From positions 37,513-101,512 of the forward strand of contig JASAND010020375.1 of NCBI GenBank assembly GCA_030248195.1: DNA of 64,000 bases. The letters run 5' to 3'. Numbering within the stretch: position 1 is the first letter of the stretch; every line of letters begins with the position of its first letter. The translations under genes were made by a program, and so were the position numbers. Of this stretch, positions 22,144 through 34,043 are shown in pieces. The notes beneath the pieces were generated by a model. That model had not been told where the DNA came from. It was given only the letters and a program-made list of their open reading frames with translations, and ran no database searches. This DNA comes from Trissonchulus latispiculum (taxonomy: Eukaryota > Nematoda > Enoplea > Enoplida > Ironidae).

Positions 22144-22641
22144 TTGCAACAGAGCCGACCCCCCCCCGTCACCTGTGAAGAGGAATCTGATTCGGGTGCT
22201 CCAGCACTATAACTGGCCTGATACCTTCAGGAACTACGCCAAAGAGGTCTTCCATCCGGACTCCAGCGTAAAGCTGAATTTCGTTGGAGAGGAGAAGGAA
22301 GGAAAGGCCTCCCTTGCCTGCAAGGAGTCCCACCAAAGCAAACACAAACGATTTCCCGGGCATCAAGAATAAAGACGAATATATGGCCCTGGCGCGGGTG
22401 GTTCATGAAAACACACTAAGGTACTTGGGGTCACAGAAGACCTGTGCCAATTGCAACCGCGCCAGGACCGCAACGATCTCTCCAAAGCTGAACCCGGATC
22501 GGTTGGTGATGGACTGTGTGGCTCAGACAGATGAGGGCCTTCGATGCGCCCGAGTTGTCGTCGGGCCATACGCCGAAGTGATGGGGGACCCACCAAATGA
22601 GCTCAGATACTTCACACTATACAAGAGTTGCGGGTTTGAAG
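22144..22641 (+). pseudogene. FHPDS-family exon, frameshifted tandem copy
   Basis: Nearly identical to the exon at 21326-21821, with the same acceptor and donor. One extra C in the early C run (nine against eight) and a 2-nt loss where the other copy codes HRND shift the frame, so no single frame crosses the exon. It has CNRARTATIS where the neighbour has CSRGTATIS. If the C-run length is a sequencing error, the 2-nt loss would still break it. Confidence 0.6.
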
Positions 22642-22859
22642 GTAGGTTAATTTTTGCAAAAGTTTAGAAACACAAATTACGACATTCTTGAAAAATGTTT
22701 GAAAAATGAAAAAACTGCCCTCGGCGCATGTTCTTTCCTATTTCTTTCTAAGCGTTAGCGTTCTTTCTATCGTATTCGTCTCTGTTCTTTCTTGTTTTGC
22801 TGCATGTCGTCAAACAATATATATAAGTAGGTCTGATACACACACTATGCTGTATTTAT

Positions 22860-25650
22860 TTGTAGTATATAAACAAGGTTGTGAAATCGCGAAAAAGCTC
22901 TCTTCAGAAGACAAATTTATTCCGAAAACACCCAAAAACCCCCAAATTGTCGATTGATTTGCCACTTTCGGCCAAAAAATGGAGGGGGTGTTGCAAAGTA
23001 TGAAAATCTGGGTACCTCGTTGCTGCTAATGAAATTCATCCTTTTGAACTTTCCCCAGCTCTACGGCTCTATGTGGGTATCCCTACAGAATTCCCTACTA
23101 TATCCACATTTTCTTCTTCTCCCTCCTGTCAAAATAATTTTGTGCCATTCCAACATCACTTCCTGCCACACTTTCTGGTCGCCTGCTTCAAACTTCAAAC
23201 ACGATATTTGGCAACTTTGTATTCAGTTTTCTCGCAACTGGAGACATTTTAGCTCAAACCAAGAAAAATGTCCCTCCGCTATAGGGCAAATTTTCATCCA
23301 GCCCAAAATCAGGCAAATCCATTGGGTAGTTTTTGAGAAATCGATGTTCAAAAGAAAATAATCGCAGTTTTGCCAAAATGGTTTTTCAGCCAAATCTCTA
23401 GCTTAAAGCAACGAATCCCAGCTAACAGCCATTGATAAAACGGGCAATTAGACCCATATCGATTGAGTATAAACAAACGAAAATTGTCCGTACAATTTGG
23501 CAGTAATTTTGAAAAAACTGATTTCCTCGAAAATGGCCGTTTTTTGACCCCAAAATTCGTTTTTGGCTTATACTGACTTAACCACTAGAGATAGCTCGAA
23601 GGTTGTAAAAGCAAAAATGCTCGGTTTTGTACCCTCTTTCCATTCATAACAACCAATCTGATCTATCAATCATCTACTGAGAATATAATGCCAAAAACCG
23701 GAAATTTCTTATGTTTTCACCTAAAAATGTGGGACTGGTCCCAGAATGTTAAAGAGCACCAAAATAGCATATTTGGAAAGTTTCATTTACTTTCGTAAAG
23801 AATTGAAGCTTATAGGTCCAAATTTACACAAAAGGAAACCACCACCTTAAACATAGAAAACGGAAAAAGTGCTAGATTTTTAGGCGCGCCAAAGAAATCT
23901 CGCCAATGACAAAACGGAGCACTTCAACATCCATTTTAAATTGTAAAGACGACCTCAAATGGTGATTTGTAGGAAGCGGAAATTTAATTTAGGCCTTTAA
24001 ATTTTTTTATTAATTTTTGAATTTTCAGAACAGCCAAAGTTGAGTGCTCTGCTACGCTGAAATTGGGGGTCAGCAACTTCGATGAATGAAATATTTTGAA
24101 AACTGGGATGCCTAACTGAAAATTCTAATTCCTACAGATCACAGCTTATGACAAATCAATTCGAAAGATACCACCTGATTCTAGTAAGCTCTGCTTGGAT
24201 TCGATATTTCTCGGCAATGCGGATTGCTTGGATTCGATATTTCTCGGCAATGCGGATTTTTAGCAAAATTTTGAAAATAGGGATTTTTCAAATTTTCGTA
24301 GTATGACAAATTTTATATACGAATCGCCTTTGTGGTAAATACTGATCATGTACATAACCTAGAACTTATAACCTGTCGGTATACAAAGATTTTAATGGGG
24401 CAATCATCTTCACAAGCTTTAGAATTCTTTAAAGAAATACCAACTTTGCCTTTTATATTTCTCTACAAATTCTTGTGGAGACATTTTAACAAGAGACGTA
24501 AAATGTACCTCTAACTTTTAGTGCTAAAATTGAAGCGTTTGATGTCAAGTATTTACTTAACGTATTAAGTGTCACCTTTGTGCAGTCTTATTGTTGACAT
24601 GGCACAAAGATAACAGCTGAATGAATTTATTCAAATTGAAAATAATTTCAGTTGCGGACTGTGTTTAGGAATAGTTTCTTTAAGAATAATTTATTTAAAG
24701 TTGATGTAGGTTTTTCTCTTCTTCTCCTTTCTCATTTATATCTCAGCTAATTGTTACAATTGCTTACTTGATTAATTGATTCCCATAAACAGACTTCTAG
24801 GTTCCGGATGTACGAATGCAGTACTTATGGTGCTGATTTCCTTACGGGTACTTTTGACTGATACCGCTCTAATCCTCTACGTAAATAGCTAAGCCTTACG
24901 AAATAACATGCTCTTTAACATTCTGAGGCTAGACCCATTTTTTAGGCGAAAAGAATAGAATGATTTGGTTTCTGTGATTATTTTCTCAATGTCTAGTCGC
25001 TACAACGGATTGCTTGTGATGGCTGAAATGAGGGCACCGAAATCAACATTTTTGCTTTGACAACCTTTAAGCTATCTCCCGTGGTTAAGTCACTAAGCAA
25101 AAACAATTTTGGGGTGGAAAAATGGCATTATTGATCAGTTTTTCCAAAATTACTGCCAAATATTACGGACAATTTTGGTCCATTTATACTCAATCGATAG
25201 ATAGTCTATCGGCACATTTCATCCATGCCTAATCGCTAACGATATTAGTGGAGATTTGGCCAAAAAATCATTGCGGCAAAATTGCGACTATTTTGCTTTG
25301 AACATAGATTTCTCAAAAACTACTCGATGGATTTCCGAGATTTTTGTCAAAATGAAAATTCGCACTGCTGCGGAGGGTCGTTTTCTTGGTTTGGGCTGAA
25401 ACGTCTTGAGTAGCAAGAAAATTCATAACAAATGTAGCAAGAAAAGATGGGAAGTTGCGAACTCTCGTGTTACCGTGCATTTGGCCGAATAAATCGACCG
25501 TTAAGACTTGCTGAGCCAAATTCAAAAACTTCCCTCGGCCCATGTATCTTTCATATCGGATGTGTGACGATTCCTCTAATTTTAATAGGCGCTGAATTGA
25601 AGGGTCATTTGTCAACTGTCACTTTCCTCAACAGTGTGCCGCGTCTTAGG
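22860..25650. repeat. diverged inverted repeat (old foldback)
   Basis: About 23235-23640 and 25030-25410 are inverted, diverged copies: for example GACTTAACCACTAGAGATAG against the complement of CTATCTCCCGTGGTTAAGTC, and GGAAATCCAT/CAAATCCATT before GTAGTTTTTGAGAAATC. A TTAA-type end (CCACCACCTTAA) sits at about 23840. No protein is coded. The rest of the interval is AT-rich and unassigned. Confidence 0.55.
24193..24258 (+). repeat. two tandem copies of a 33-bp unit
   Basis: GCTTGGATTCGATATTTCTC followed by GGCAATGCGGATT occurs twice back to back without change. A recent slippage-type duplication in non-coding DNA. Confidence 0.85.
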
Positions 25651-26055
25651 ACACAATTCTATTGAAATTATGCTACAGTATGTTTAACTAGTAATACTGT
25701 TCCAAGTTTCTGTCAATTCTTACAGCTTGTCTTTGAAAATAACGTAATGTAATAGTTGTTGTTGTAAAAGCTAAGATTACTAAGGTTTCTAAAGCTACTA
25801 GCGAAGATTTCTAGTTTCTTGTTTAAGAGTTTGATAAGAAGAAGGCATTCGGTCAATCAAATGTAATCTAATAAATTGCTTTTTTCAAGCATCAAATTAA
25901 AAATAAGTTAACAAAAATTATAAAAGCTTACTGTTTTGACAAAAGTTGTATCATTGCAAGGTAAAAGCGGAGACAATAAATTTTAGTTCAAATCAAAGTT
26001 ATGAATTGATAATCTGTAAAATACCGATTTACGTTGCATGATGACAATTTAATTA

Positions 26056-26056
<1 letters not shown>

Positions 26057-26090
<34 letters not shown>
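26057..26090. repeat. TA microsatellite
   Basis: An uninterrupted run of TA dinucleotides just upstream of the exon-like stretch at 26138. Confidence 0.9.
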
Positions 26091-26095
<5 letters not shown>

Positions 26096-26137
26096 TTTAG
26101 ACATGAATTTAATTTTCCATGTTAAGAGATCTAACAG

Positions 26138-26617
26138 CTGGCCCAACGTTGACGTATCTCCTGTACCCGATTTCCGGCAGTGATCTCCCACCCTCCTTTA
26201 CCCAAGCCCGCCTCAGAATGGCCCTCTTCACCGATGCCCCTATAAACATTCCCTGGACCCCTTATGGGACGTACCAGGGCCCCTTCTTCTACGAGGATTC
26301 CCTCCCGATCCACTGCCAAAGCATGCAGAGGAATTGTAATGCGGAACGGAGGTTGAATACCACCGTTCAGCCTGCCACTTTGTATGGCAGTGCGGAATCC
26401 GAAGCGATGCCTACGGTGCGTATAAATTTTTCCCACGCAGCCACAACCGTTCCTTCCCAAGGTGGGAGTCAAGACTGCAGGTAGAGCTCCGTGGGTCGTT
26501 CTTCTTTTTGGCAGCACCACGGGTCCTTGACGTGGCGACGGTCCCGTGCTTCCTCCGAATGGACGCGTACGAAAATGGGGTCCCTCACATCGTAACGTTA
26601 TACAGTACACATTAGTG
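26138..26617 (+). pseudogene. FHPDS-family exon copy with frame change and stop
   Basis: A GC-rich 480-nt island ends at a consensus donor (GTAAGT at 26618). The first frame reads NIPWTPYGTYQGPFFYEDS, resembling the FHPDS core. The later part is open in another frame: RLQVELRGSFFFLAAPRVLD then YENGVPHIVTLY, matching DRLVMDFV... and NELRYFTLYKS of the 21326 exon in order and spacing. A stop follows TLYSTH just before the donor. A frameshift plus stop implies decay. Alternatively a GTAGAG donor after 26480 would end a shorter exon. Confidence 0.5.
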
Positions 26618-28100
26618 GTAAGTAAACACTATGTACGCCTCATTTATATATTATATATCATGTATATATGTGCTAATTATCCCTCTAATCAGCAGTGCAC
26701 CGTGGACGGGCGCAGGCTCGACCGGGACCTGAACTAGCCAAATTTATCCTATGACATGTTGTGGAAATTTTTTCAACAACTTTCACTTCAAACATTGTAG
26801 AAACTATCAATTTCGTAAAATTCAATTTATTTACGTATGTTACGTATATAAAGTTGGGAGTGGGAAGTGGAATGAATATATAGAGCAACGGTTGTTGCTG
26901 CGCGCGTGGTTTTAATACAAGAGCCATCAGTCACCACTAAAAATATGCCCCTGTGGCAGTGTAGTTAGGAACAAGGTTTTGAATTGGATCAAGCCGTTCC
27001 CACGGAAGTTGCTTCTATGTGGTGCATCCGTAATATTAAGGTGCTGTGTATATCTGTGGCCGGGGCAATCCCGGTGTCTTAGTTGGAACGGATCGGTGTT
27101 TATTCCTTCCATCGAGTCTTCTCCAATGCTTCTTTTTATATCTGTTTTTAGAATAGAAATAGAAATTCTAACCTGTGGAATTTTGATTTTTCCGTAGAGG
27201 CACACGTGTACTTTCTCAGTAAACCGACTGAACTAAAATTTAATTTTATATTTAAAAATTTAAATATTTTAAACACGTTCAAAATTTCAGTAGTCAAGAA
27301 GTAAACTGTAATATATCTTGCTTTGCCACCGATTTCAATAAAAACAACGATCGTACACGATTCTATATCTAGTCCAGGTTTTGCAGTTGGTGTTTTAAAA
27401 GCTCATAAACAGATACTGAATTGATAGTTTCTCTCGAATACAAAGAGAATATAAAAAGTATTTAAAGTTATATATAATCGATATCTTACGATTATATATA
27501 TTAAATATTAATATTATAAAAATATAAATTATACCAAACTCGATATACTCGATATAGATATAAACTAAAAATGTCGATGGCATCATTATGTTTGTTATGC
27601 GCTTTCAAAATTCTGCAACCTTTCATGGAGTTCCAGTTTAAAAGTTAAACGAAAATTTTGATATTTTGTAAGATATTTTAATTGTATATACGCCGTTTAT
27701 TGTATCGAGAATGTATACATACGTTCGAATATTAGCATAAATATAGTATATTCGTACCGTGTTTATCGAGTTTTAATTTCTAAGTTTTAAACGCGTAGTA
27801 AAGTGCAACTGAACGATAAAGACAAAATTCTCACAATTATATAGATTTAAATTAATAAATTTAAATTGTATATTGATCTATTGAAATACAATTCAAACGT
27901 TATTACAATGTTCTAGTATATAGCTTGTACAAAAAAGCTAAATTTGCACAAAAATTATCGAAAACAGCAAAACTTTTCTGGTTTTTTGTATTGTTACTGA
28001 GCTGGTATCATTCCAGTTCCGGTTTTTAAAGTGTCGGTTTTAACGGTTCCTGTTTTTGGGAGTTCTGGTCGTTCCCTAATATATATGTTTTTCGTTGTAC
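26618..28100. other. unassigned AT-rich region
   Basis: A moderately GC-rich open stretch at 26979-27195 on the plus strand has no clear splice sites. The rest, especially 27400-27950, is strongly AT-rich and empty of recognisable features. Confidence 0.3.
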
Positions 28101-28166
28101 ACGACTAATGTTAATATCTTTTATGGTTCACAAAGGTTCTAGAGAATCCTTGTTGGTATATTTCAG

Positions 28167-28272
28167 TTCGTCATCTACCTCTGGCTCTGGGATTGTTGAT
28201 AATATCATGGCTGCCAGACGCACAGGAAAGGATGCGCACGATGTGCGCCGGGACAATGTTGAAGACAGGGAG
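28167..28272 (+). CDS. candidate small exon, unrecognised
   Basis: After GGTATATTTCAG, the 106-nt stretch has one leading base then 35 codons reading SSSTSGSGIVDNIMAARRTG and GKDAHDVRRDNVEDRE, ending before GTTTGG, a weak donor. Low-complexity Ser/Gly then charged residues suggest a linker. No family recognised. It sits between a FHPDS-type exon and the second RING copy. Confidence 0.35.
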
Positions 28273-28621
28273 GTTTGGAATTTTAAAGTGATTGTCAACG
28301 ATTAAAATATTAGATATATACATATCCTTTTCAGTTTTCATTTAGAATATTTTCTACATTTTTTGGGAAAAGTTGTGGTGTAAAAATATGAATCATTTTT
28401 CCGGATTGCTATGTAGGTAAAACAAATATGTATCACTGAATCGTGCACAACAGCTTTCGTCTGATGTGAAGTAATAATGTTTATTGAAGCGATCAGTATT
28501 AACAAACTAGTTAAAAAGTGGACCATGTTTGTACACCTTGCGGTCATTAAAAATTCAATGACATATGAAAAGATCGGAATGTTTTGAAAGCATTAACATT
28601 TTTCGTGAGCAGCACAGTATT

Positions 28622-28702
28622 GAATCTGTCTGTACTGTCTGTAGCGCGCGTGTGTGCGCGTGTGTGTGTTTGTGTGTGTGTGTGTGCGCGTGTGCATGTG
28701 TG
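28622..28702. repeat. GT-rich simple repeat
   Basis: A GTGTGT/GCGCGT-type stretch of alternating purine-pyrimidine just left of the hAT-like element. Confidence 0.75.
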
Positions 28703-28713
28703 AGACCTTCTGA

Positions 28714-29054
28714 TAGAGATGAGCCAGGGCCAGATTTTTTGGGCCGGCCGCTTCAAAATTTCGCTACGCCCGGCCCATTCCAAAATTCTGCCCGCCACAA
28801 GAAAAATTCCAAAATTTTACTAACTATTATTTTAAAGGCTTCAATGCAAGATGGAGTGGCTAAATTATGCCACGAAATGTTAAATTTTGCTATTTGTGTA
28901 AATCACCAGAATCAGCAAAATGTGTAGCCAATTTTAGTGAATGTACACCATTTTCTAGAGTTGATCCGACCCGTTTCGGCGCGCTGTGGCCTGCAGTTAA
29001 AAAATTTCTCGGCCCGGCCCGGCCCACCAACCAAGAGGTCAATGCTCATCTCTA
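28714..29054. mobile_element. hAT-like MITE
   Basis: TIRs TAGAGATGAGC and GCTCATCTCTA bound 341 bp. The flanking octamers CCTTCTGA (28706-28713) and TCTTCTGA (29055-29062) differ at one base, as expected for an 8-bp target duplication. The TIR resembles the hAT consensus (C/T)AGRGATG. Subterminal GGCCCGGCC motifs occur at both ends. Confidence 0.75.
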
Positions 29055-29336
29055 TCTTCTGACTTTACAATTTGTGCAATATATCGAAGTTAAATGCTTG
29101 AGGGAGTAGAGCAGCATTGCTCTCTTGATGATACTAACAGCTAACCAAACATTGCTTAGTGACACAGCAAACAGAATGAATGGATGGATTGGAAATAGTT
29201 GGCATCCGTCTGGGCAACTTTGTCTGGACATTGTTGCATTGGTTTCTTGATATTGATCATCTGAGAACAATGTAGCCAATTATTTTGAAAAAGTAGAAGC
29301 ATGTTATTTGTTTTGTCAGCATCTGTAAATATGAGA

Positions 29337-30070
29337 TTCTAAAGACAGTGAGTTTGTAATCTCACGTACTGTTTCAGTGAGATTATCACAACTGAGATAG
29401 CGTTGACAATCTTACTGAAATTTTTAGTGAGGTTATCATCTCATTAACTGTTAAGGCATGACGAACGAGCGATGACATATTTTCCCATTTTATTTGACAT
29501 TACAGCAGTTGAAAGTTGGTTGGGTCCGTTTCTCTTCGCATGGTTTTATACTGTTCTAACTCTTCTCTATTATTTGCGAGTTTTGAGAATCCAAGTAGTT
29601 TACTCTGTCTTTGAATTTCGAATTTTTCATGGAATTTTATGTTGCTTAACACAGTCAAAGTAAATATCATTCAATAAGTTCCTTTCATTATGACGCTTAT
29701 TTTGGAGAGTTTAGCATCATATACCAAGAAGTAACTAGCAGTCTTTGAGACAAATTCTGTTTACATTTTTATATTTATGGAACCATAATTATTTGGTAAT
29801 AAGTCGGACTTCAAGCTTAGCTTAACTGCCAGCATCCCCAGAATTGATTGAGCTGTGAACCCCACCATCGGCTCCGACCACTAACACCTGTGCAGCTTAT
29901 TTCACAGAACCGGCTGTGGTTGCTTCAATGGCTGCTTTGATGGTTGTGGGGTCAGAATTTGTGGTAACTGCATTGTTGAGCTTGTAGAGATTGAGGATCG
30001 TCAGTGTCCTTAGTGCATATCTCCATTCCGAGGATATTTCTTTTAATGGAGGTTACAACGAGGAAACAAT
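29337..30070 (+). pseudogene. RING-like gene copy 2 with upstream duplicated flank
   Basis: The 29337-29640 segment matches 16540-16620 joined to 17980-18200, so this copy includes the duplicated upstream region. At 29840-30000 the RING frame reads FDGCGVRICGNC, then RQCP, a TAG stop where other copies have Trp, C and SPFRGYF. CAAYFTEP replaces CVPCFTEP, losing a zinc cysteine. The exon-end donor is lost (AACAATAAG). The copy is decayed. The 83-nt exon at 31858 may be its next exon. Confidence 0.55.
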
Positions 30071-31081
30071 AAGTATAACTTCTACACTTATAAACTAAGG
30101 CAAATGGTGACTCATACCACAGTTTGTAGTTACTGTAAAAAGGTGGAGTTATTGAGTTATAACAAATCCAAATACAACTGCAATGGAGATACCTATGTCG
30201 ATAAGACCCAATGGGTTACTTGATACTTACTTGGCTAGTCTGTGACAGTTCGAGTAGACTGCAAGTAAAGTAAACATAGTTAGCAAACGGGCATGACAGC
30301 GTTTGGCATGAAGTTTAATATATAGAATTTAATGTAAAATGAATTCATACAAGCTTACAATAGATTGGCTAGTTTACGTAGCTACCTTTAATTGCTATAA
30401 TAATATGTTTGGCTATTTGCTAGCTTGATTTTAGTTGGCTTTCAATTTTAATTCAATCTTATCCTTGGAATCTGATAAAGCAATGAATTTAGAATTTAAT
30501 GACGCGCCTGTGCCTCCTTTGTGGTAATGCAAATTCTTCCTTTTTGGTAATGCAAGGGAGTAATGTCTGGTTTTCAGAAGCCATATTCTTTCGAAAGCTA
30601 TTCCGAAAATGAAAGTTTCAGAACATGTATTTACAAAAAGGTTGAAAAAGGAATATTTCTCGGGAGAAGGAGCCAAATCATACAACTAATAGCCGTTCAT
30701 TTTGGAATGAACTGATTGGCGAAAAGATGGCTAGAGCTTAAGGCCAAACGTATGGGTTCTGTATCACTGTTTCAAAGAAAAAAATCATAACGGGCTATGG
30801 AAATTCCAGTTCAAGCATCCGGGTGGGTAATGAAACTACCGAAGCAATAATTATGCTGTGCTTTGTTGCACTATTTTCCGTAAATTTTGCATTATCTGTT
30901 TTTGGTTGTAGATGACATCCATAACGAATTTGTCCTCTCAACTTATCCTGTCTGAACTATGCAGACATTCTTAATAAATAGGAATCTATGTATGCTCATA
31001 AAATGAAATATAATAAATTAACTTTCTATTTTGTTTTTAAATACTCAAAAAATCTGCAAGCTAACATTTCATGATTTATAC

Positions 31082-31479
31082 CAAGAGTACATAATAACTA
31101 AGAGTGTGACAAGCGTCCCACTCTTAGTTATTAGGCTGCAGACATCATCTGCACAATAACGGCCTACCCCCCCACAACTGAGTACCTGGTGACCCCCCCC
31201 ACAACTGAGTACCAGGTACACAATTGTGTACAAGCACTCGCTTGTATGTTTACATGTTGAAGCCAAAAACATTCCATCAACAGCTGGCCACTTTTGAGCT
31301 TCAACATGTAAACATACAAGCGAGTGCTTGTACACAATTGTGTACCTGGTACTCAGTTGTGGGGGGGTCACCAGGTACTCAGTTGTGGGGGGGGTAGGCC
31401 GTTATTGTGCAGATGATGTCTGCAGCCTAATAACTAAGAGTGGGACGCTTGTCACACTCTTAGTTATTATGTACTCTTG
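31082..31479. mobile_element. CAAGAGTAC-family hairpin MITE, near-perfect palindrome
   Basis: A 398-bp element starting CAAGAGTACATAATAACTAA, with TTTATAC duplicated at 31075-31081 and 31480-31486. The two ~180-bp arms are almost perfectly complementary, including repeated ACAACTGAGTACC motifs beside C/G runs, around a loop of roughly 35 nt. The paralogous segment at 34970-35130 reads through this position without the insertion. Confidence 0.9.
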
Positions 31480-31857
31480 TTTATACTTAGCAATTTAGTA
31501 ATAATACATAGAATTTGAACCCATTACTACTTCCATTTTATTTTCGGTTGTCCATTCCTTTGTATCTACACTAATTTCTCACTAATTCTTATGAATATAA
31601 GGTCAAGTGTATTAAAACGACAAGTGTGTCAAAGTTTAACAATAGCTCATAGTTGTCTACCTATACGGAAACACTTCAAAGTCATCTTGGCATAACCTGT
31701 AACCTGGAGTGAGTTTATCGCTCATACGAAATTTACTTGTTCTCTTAAAGTTTTTCAAATTCAGCCGTTACTTAGCTGAACTGGTGTGTAATTTTCACCT
31801 TATGCTTTCGTTTATATCAAACCGTTAGGTTATGTTAAACAATTGAATTATTTTTAG

Positions 31858-31940
31858 CGGCAGATGAAGAAATGCTCAGTCACAAGTTCGACAGCTATTC
31901 TTGGAAGAAGGCTGTGGCAAAGGAATTCTCAATCACAAAG
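31858..31940 (+). CDS. 83-nt exon of the RING-like gene family
   Basis: Acceptor ATTTTTAG and donor GTATGT are intact. The same exon, equal in length, lies at 19017-19099 behind RING copy 1. Read with two bases carried in, it gives ADEEMLSHKFDSYSWKKAVA then KEFSITK; read in phase 0, as a direct join to the RING exon would require, it gives a basic Ser/Arg-rich peptide open in both copies. Which frame is used cannot be settled here. Confidence 0.5.
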
Positions 31941-32540
31941 GTATGTAACCTATACTACTTAGCACTGAACCAGAGAGAAAGGAAGGTACTGAAATCAAAA
32001 GCGATCTAGGTGTTTCACACTCTACAATTTGAAAAGGTAAGCAGTTTCAAACATAGCTTTGAAACGTATGAAAATTTACAGTTACTATCAACATTATCAC
32101 TGTGATTCAACTACAAACGACAGTAGTAAACAGAAGTTTCATTTCTTTTGACAGAAAGAAACAAAAAATTGACAAAAAAGGAACGTGTTCGTTGCCAAAA
32201 TCTCAACCCCAACAGTTCGCGTGTTGTCAGTCTAATAGACTACCAACCACTCAATTACACGTAATACTACCAGCCACCCTACTACACTTACTACTACCAA
32301 CCTCTTACCGCAGAGATGTTTAAAAATGTGCTAAACATCATGCGCGTGCTTCTCCCCTCCTGCACATGTCTCATCATGACAGGTATCAGATAACAGGCAT
32401 TCCACATACTATTGCATAGTCTGTGTAGTGTTGCAAAGTCTGTGCAGGTGTGTCTGTAATCTCGCTCATACTTTTTCCAATGGGAAAATAGCTTTTCCGT
32501 ATAATATGCAGCTGAATTCTTCAAAACATTGAACTTATTT

Positions 32541-33225
32541 ACCTTAAATAATTTTTAACTTAGTTTGTTTTCAGATTTAACGTAATAACGATATAATAGA
32601 ATCTAATTTATGGTAAGTACACAGTCCAATACTACAAATTAATTGTTGAACAGTTAAAATGTCATGTTAAAATGTTAAGTTGTCATGCTACAACTTTAAT
32701 TCTGATTGATTGATTGAATTAGTTTTATTTGAAATAGCATGGTCCACAACCTTTGATTGTTGTCTTTAATAAAAGGTATTGCCTTGTGACAGTTACAGTA
32801 ATCAACAGACACAACACTCATTTCTAAACTAAAGGAAATAATAGGATGTTGAAGACTATTATTATTGAGAAAACCTGAAAGACCGGAAATAAAAACCCTA
32901 GTCAATGTCTGAGATAAAAACACTCCTGACAAACGGAATGGATGAATTTGACTGTGATTTAAAGATCATTGGACTGTAAGCTAAATTTATACTGTATTGA
33001 AAATGGGTAAAATTTATACGAAGCATTGAACGACAATACTAAACTGACTACAACCAATTGTGAGAGGTCTTGGTTTGATTGTGAAACAGTACACTATTCA
33101 GTACTACAGTACAGTTCTCTTTGGGTACTTGACCTTACACTTTATAAACACTTGGAGAGTGTTTGTGTGGTGTGTCAAAGGAGGGCATCTCCTATATAAA
33201 TTATACTTTTGCTTTTGTCGTACAT
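32541..33225. other. intron or intergenic, dispersed repeats only
   Basis: Contains a segment (TGACAGTTACAGTAATCAAC near 32788) shared with about 36015 and, in part, 14571. No exon with paired splice sites was found. Confidence 0.35.
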
Positions 33226-33228
33226 CCA

Positions 33229-33505
33229 AGGACGACCAGTCATTATCACAAGGCAGTGATTGAGGAGCGCCGAGCCCTCACCACTCCCTTCTTTCTTGCG
33301 ATTGTTTGGATTCCCTCTTGTACTTACGAGGGGTCCTATTTCCACCCTGATTCTACGTTCTTTCACGCTGCTAAGCAAACTTCAGATGTCCGCTGCTACA
33401 ACGTCCAGCAGTACCACAGCGCAGTGTGCTGCTTTCTCAGGCAGTGCGGAATGAGGAGCGATTCCTGTTTTTTCTACGAATTTGGAATCTTCAGCGTCTG
33501 TGCAG
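33229..33505 (+). CDS. candidate FHPDS-family exon copy
   Basis: A GC-richer stretch open in one frame to a GTGAAA donor at 33506. It reads ALTTPFFLAIVWIPSCTYEG then SYFHPDSTFFHAAKQTSD and FLRQCGMRSDSC. The FHPDS core and the following LRxxG...C spacing match the 21326 exon, although overall identity is low. The 5' end is uncertain; AG candidates lie at 33227-33228 and 33249-33250. A second frame is Ser/Thr-rich and open for much of the stretch. Confidence 0.4.
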
Positions 33506-34043
33506 GTGAAAACAATGGTCCACCCAGCCAGGTCAAGGGAAAATTATTGATGCGGGTTCTTGGGGTTATTAATTTTTTCAGGAGATTTGACCTTTTACTA
33601 TCTATGTAGTTGCAGCCAAGTTTTTGTCGCATTCCTGAAACCAAAAACTTCCAGTTGGGCCATTTCCGCAGGGTAATCAGAACTGATACAAATAGCTTAT
33701 AGGTATTTGCTCTGCACACGGTTGTACAAATCGAAGGTCAGTCAGCTCTACAGCGAGAAAATCAAAATTGACAAGAATATCTTCAAAACTTACTAGAAAA
33801 ATTTCCAAAATGTCTCAAAACGTAGACAAATTTCGCACTTTCTAGAGATATTCTCAACCTTCAAGAAATATTTCAAATTTTTTGAGACATCGCAAGCTTT
33901 CGAGACACTTTCCGGACACCAAAAATTAGACAGAGACATGGCGTGACTAATTTGGATTTTGCCCAGAAATGACTGAACAAATTCAAACGTGTCTGGTTAA
34001 AGCAAACAAAGGAGAATATATGCTTATATATGTAGGATTCCAG

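Larger units (their letters stand above)
21035..22665 (+). repeat. tandem duplication of a ~0.8 kb exon-bearing unit
   Basis: Sequence from ACGTTTAATACATAG (21035) repeats from ACGTTTAATACATGG (21834), with offsets of 799-819 bp along the unit. Each unit has the same upstream intron sequence, pyrimidine acceptor, ~497-nt exon and GTAGGT donor. The high identity indicates a recent event. Differences include a TATATA expansion, one extra C in a C run, a 2-nt loss and a 3-nt gain. Confidence 0.9.

Noticed and set aside
25313..25615. 100-codon minus-strand frame
   Set aside because: It lies on the right arm of a diverged inverted repeat, and the paired arm is not open in the matching frame.
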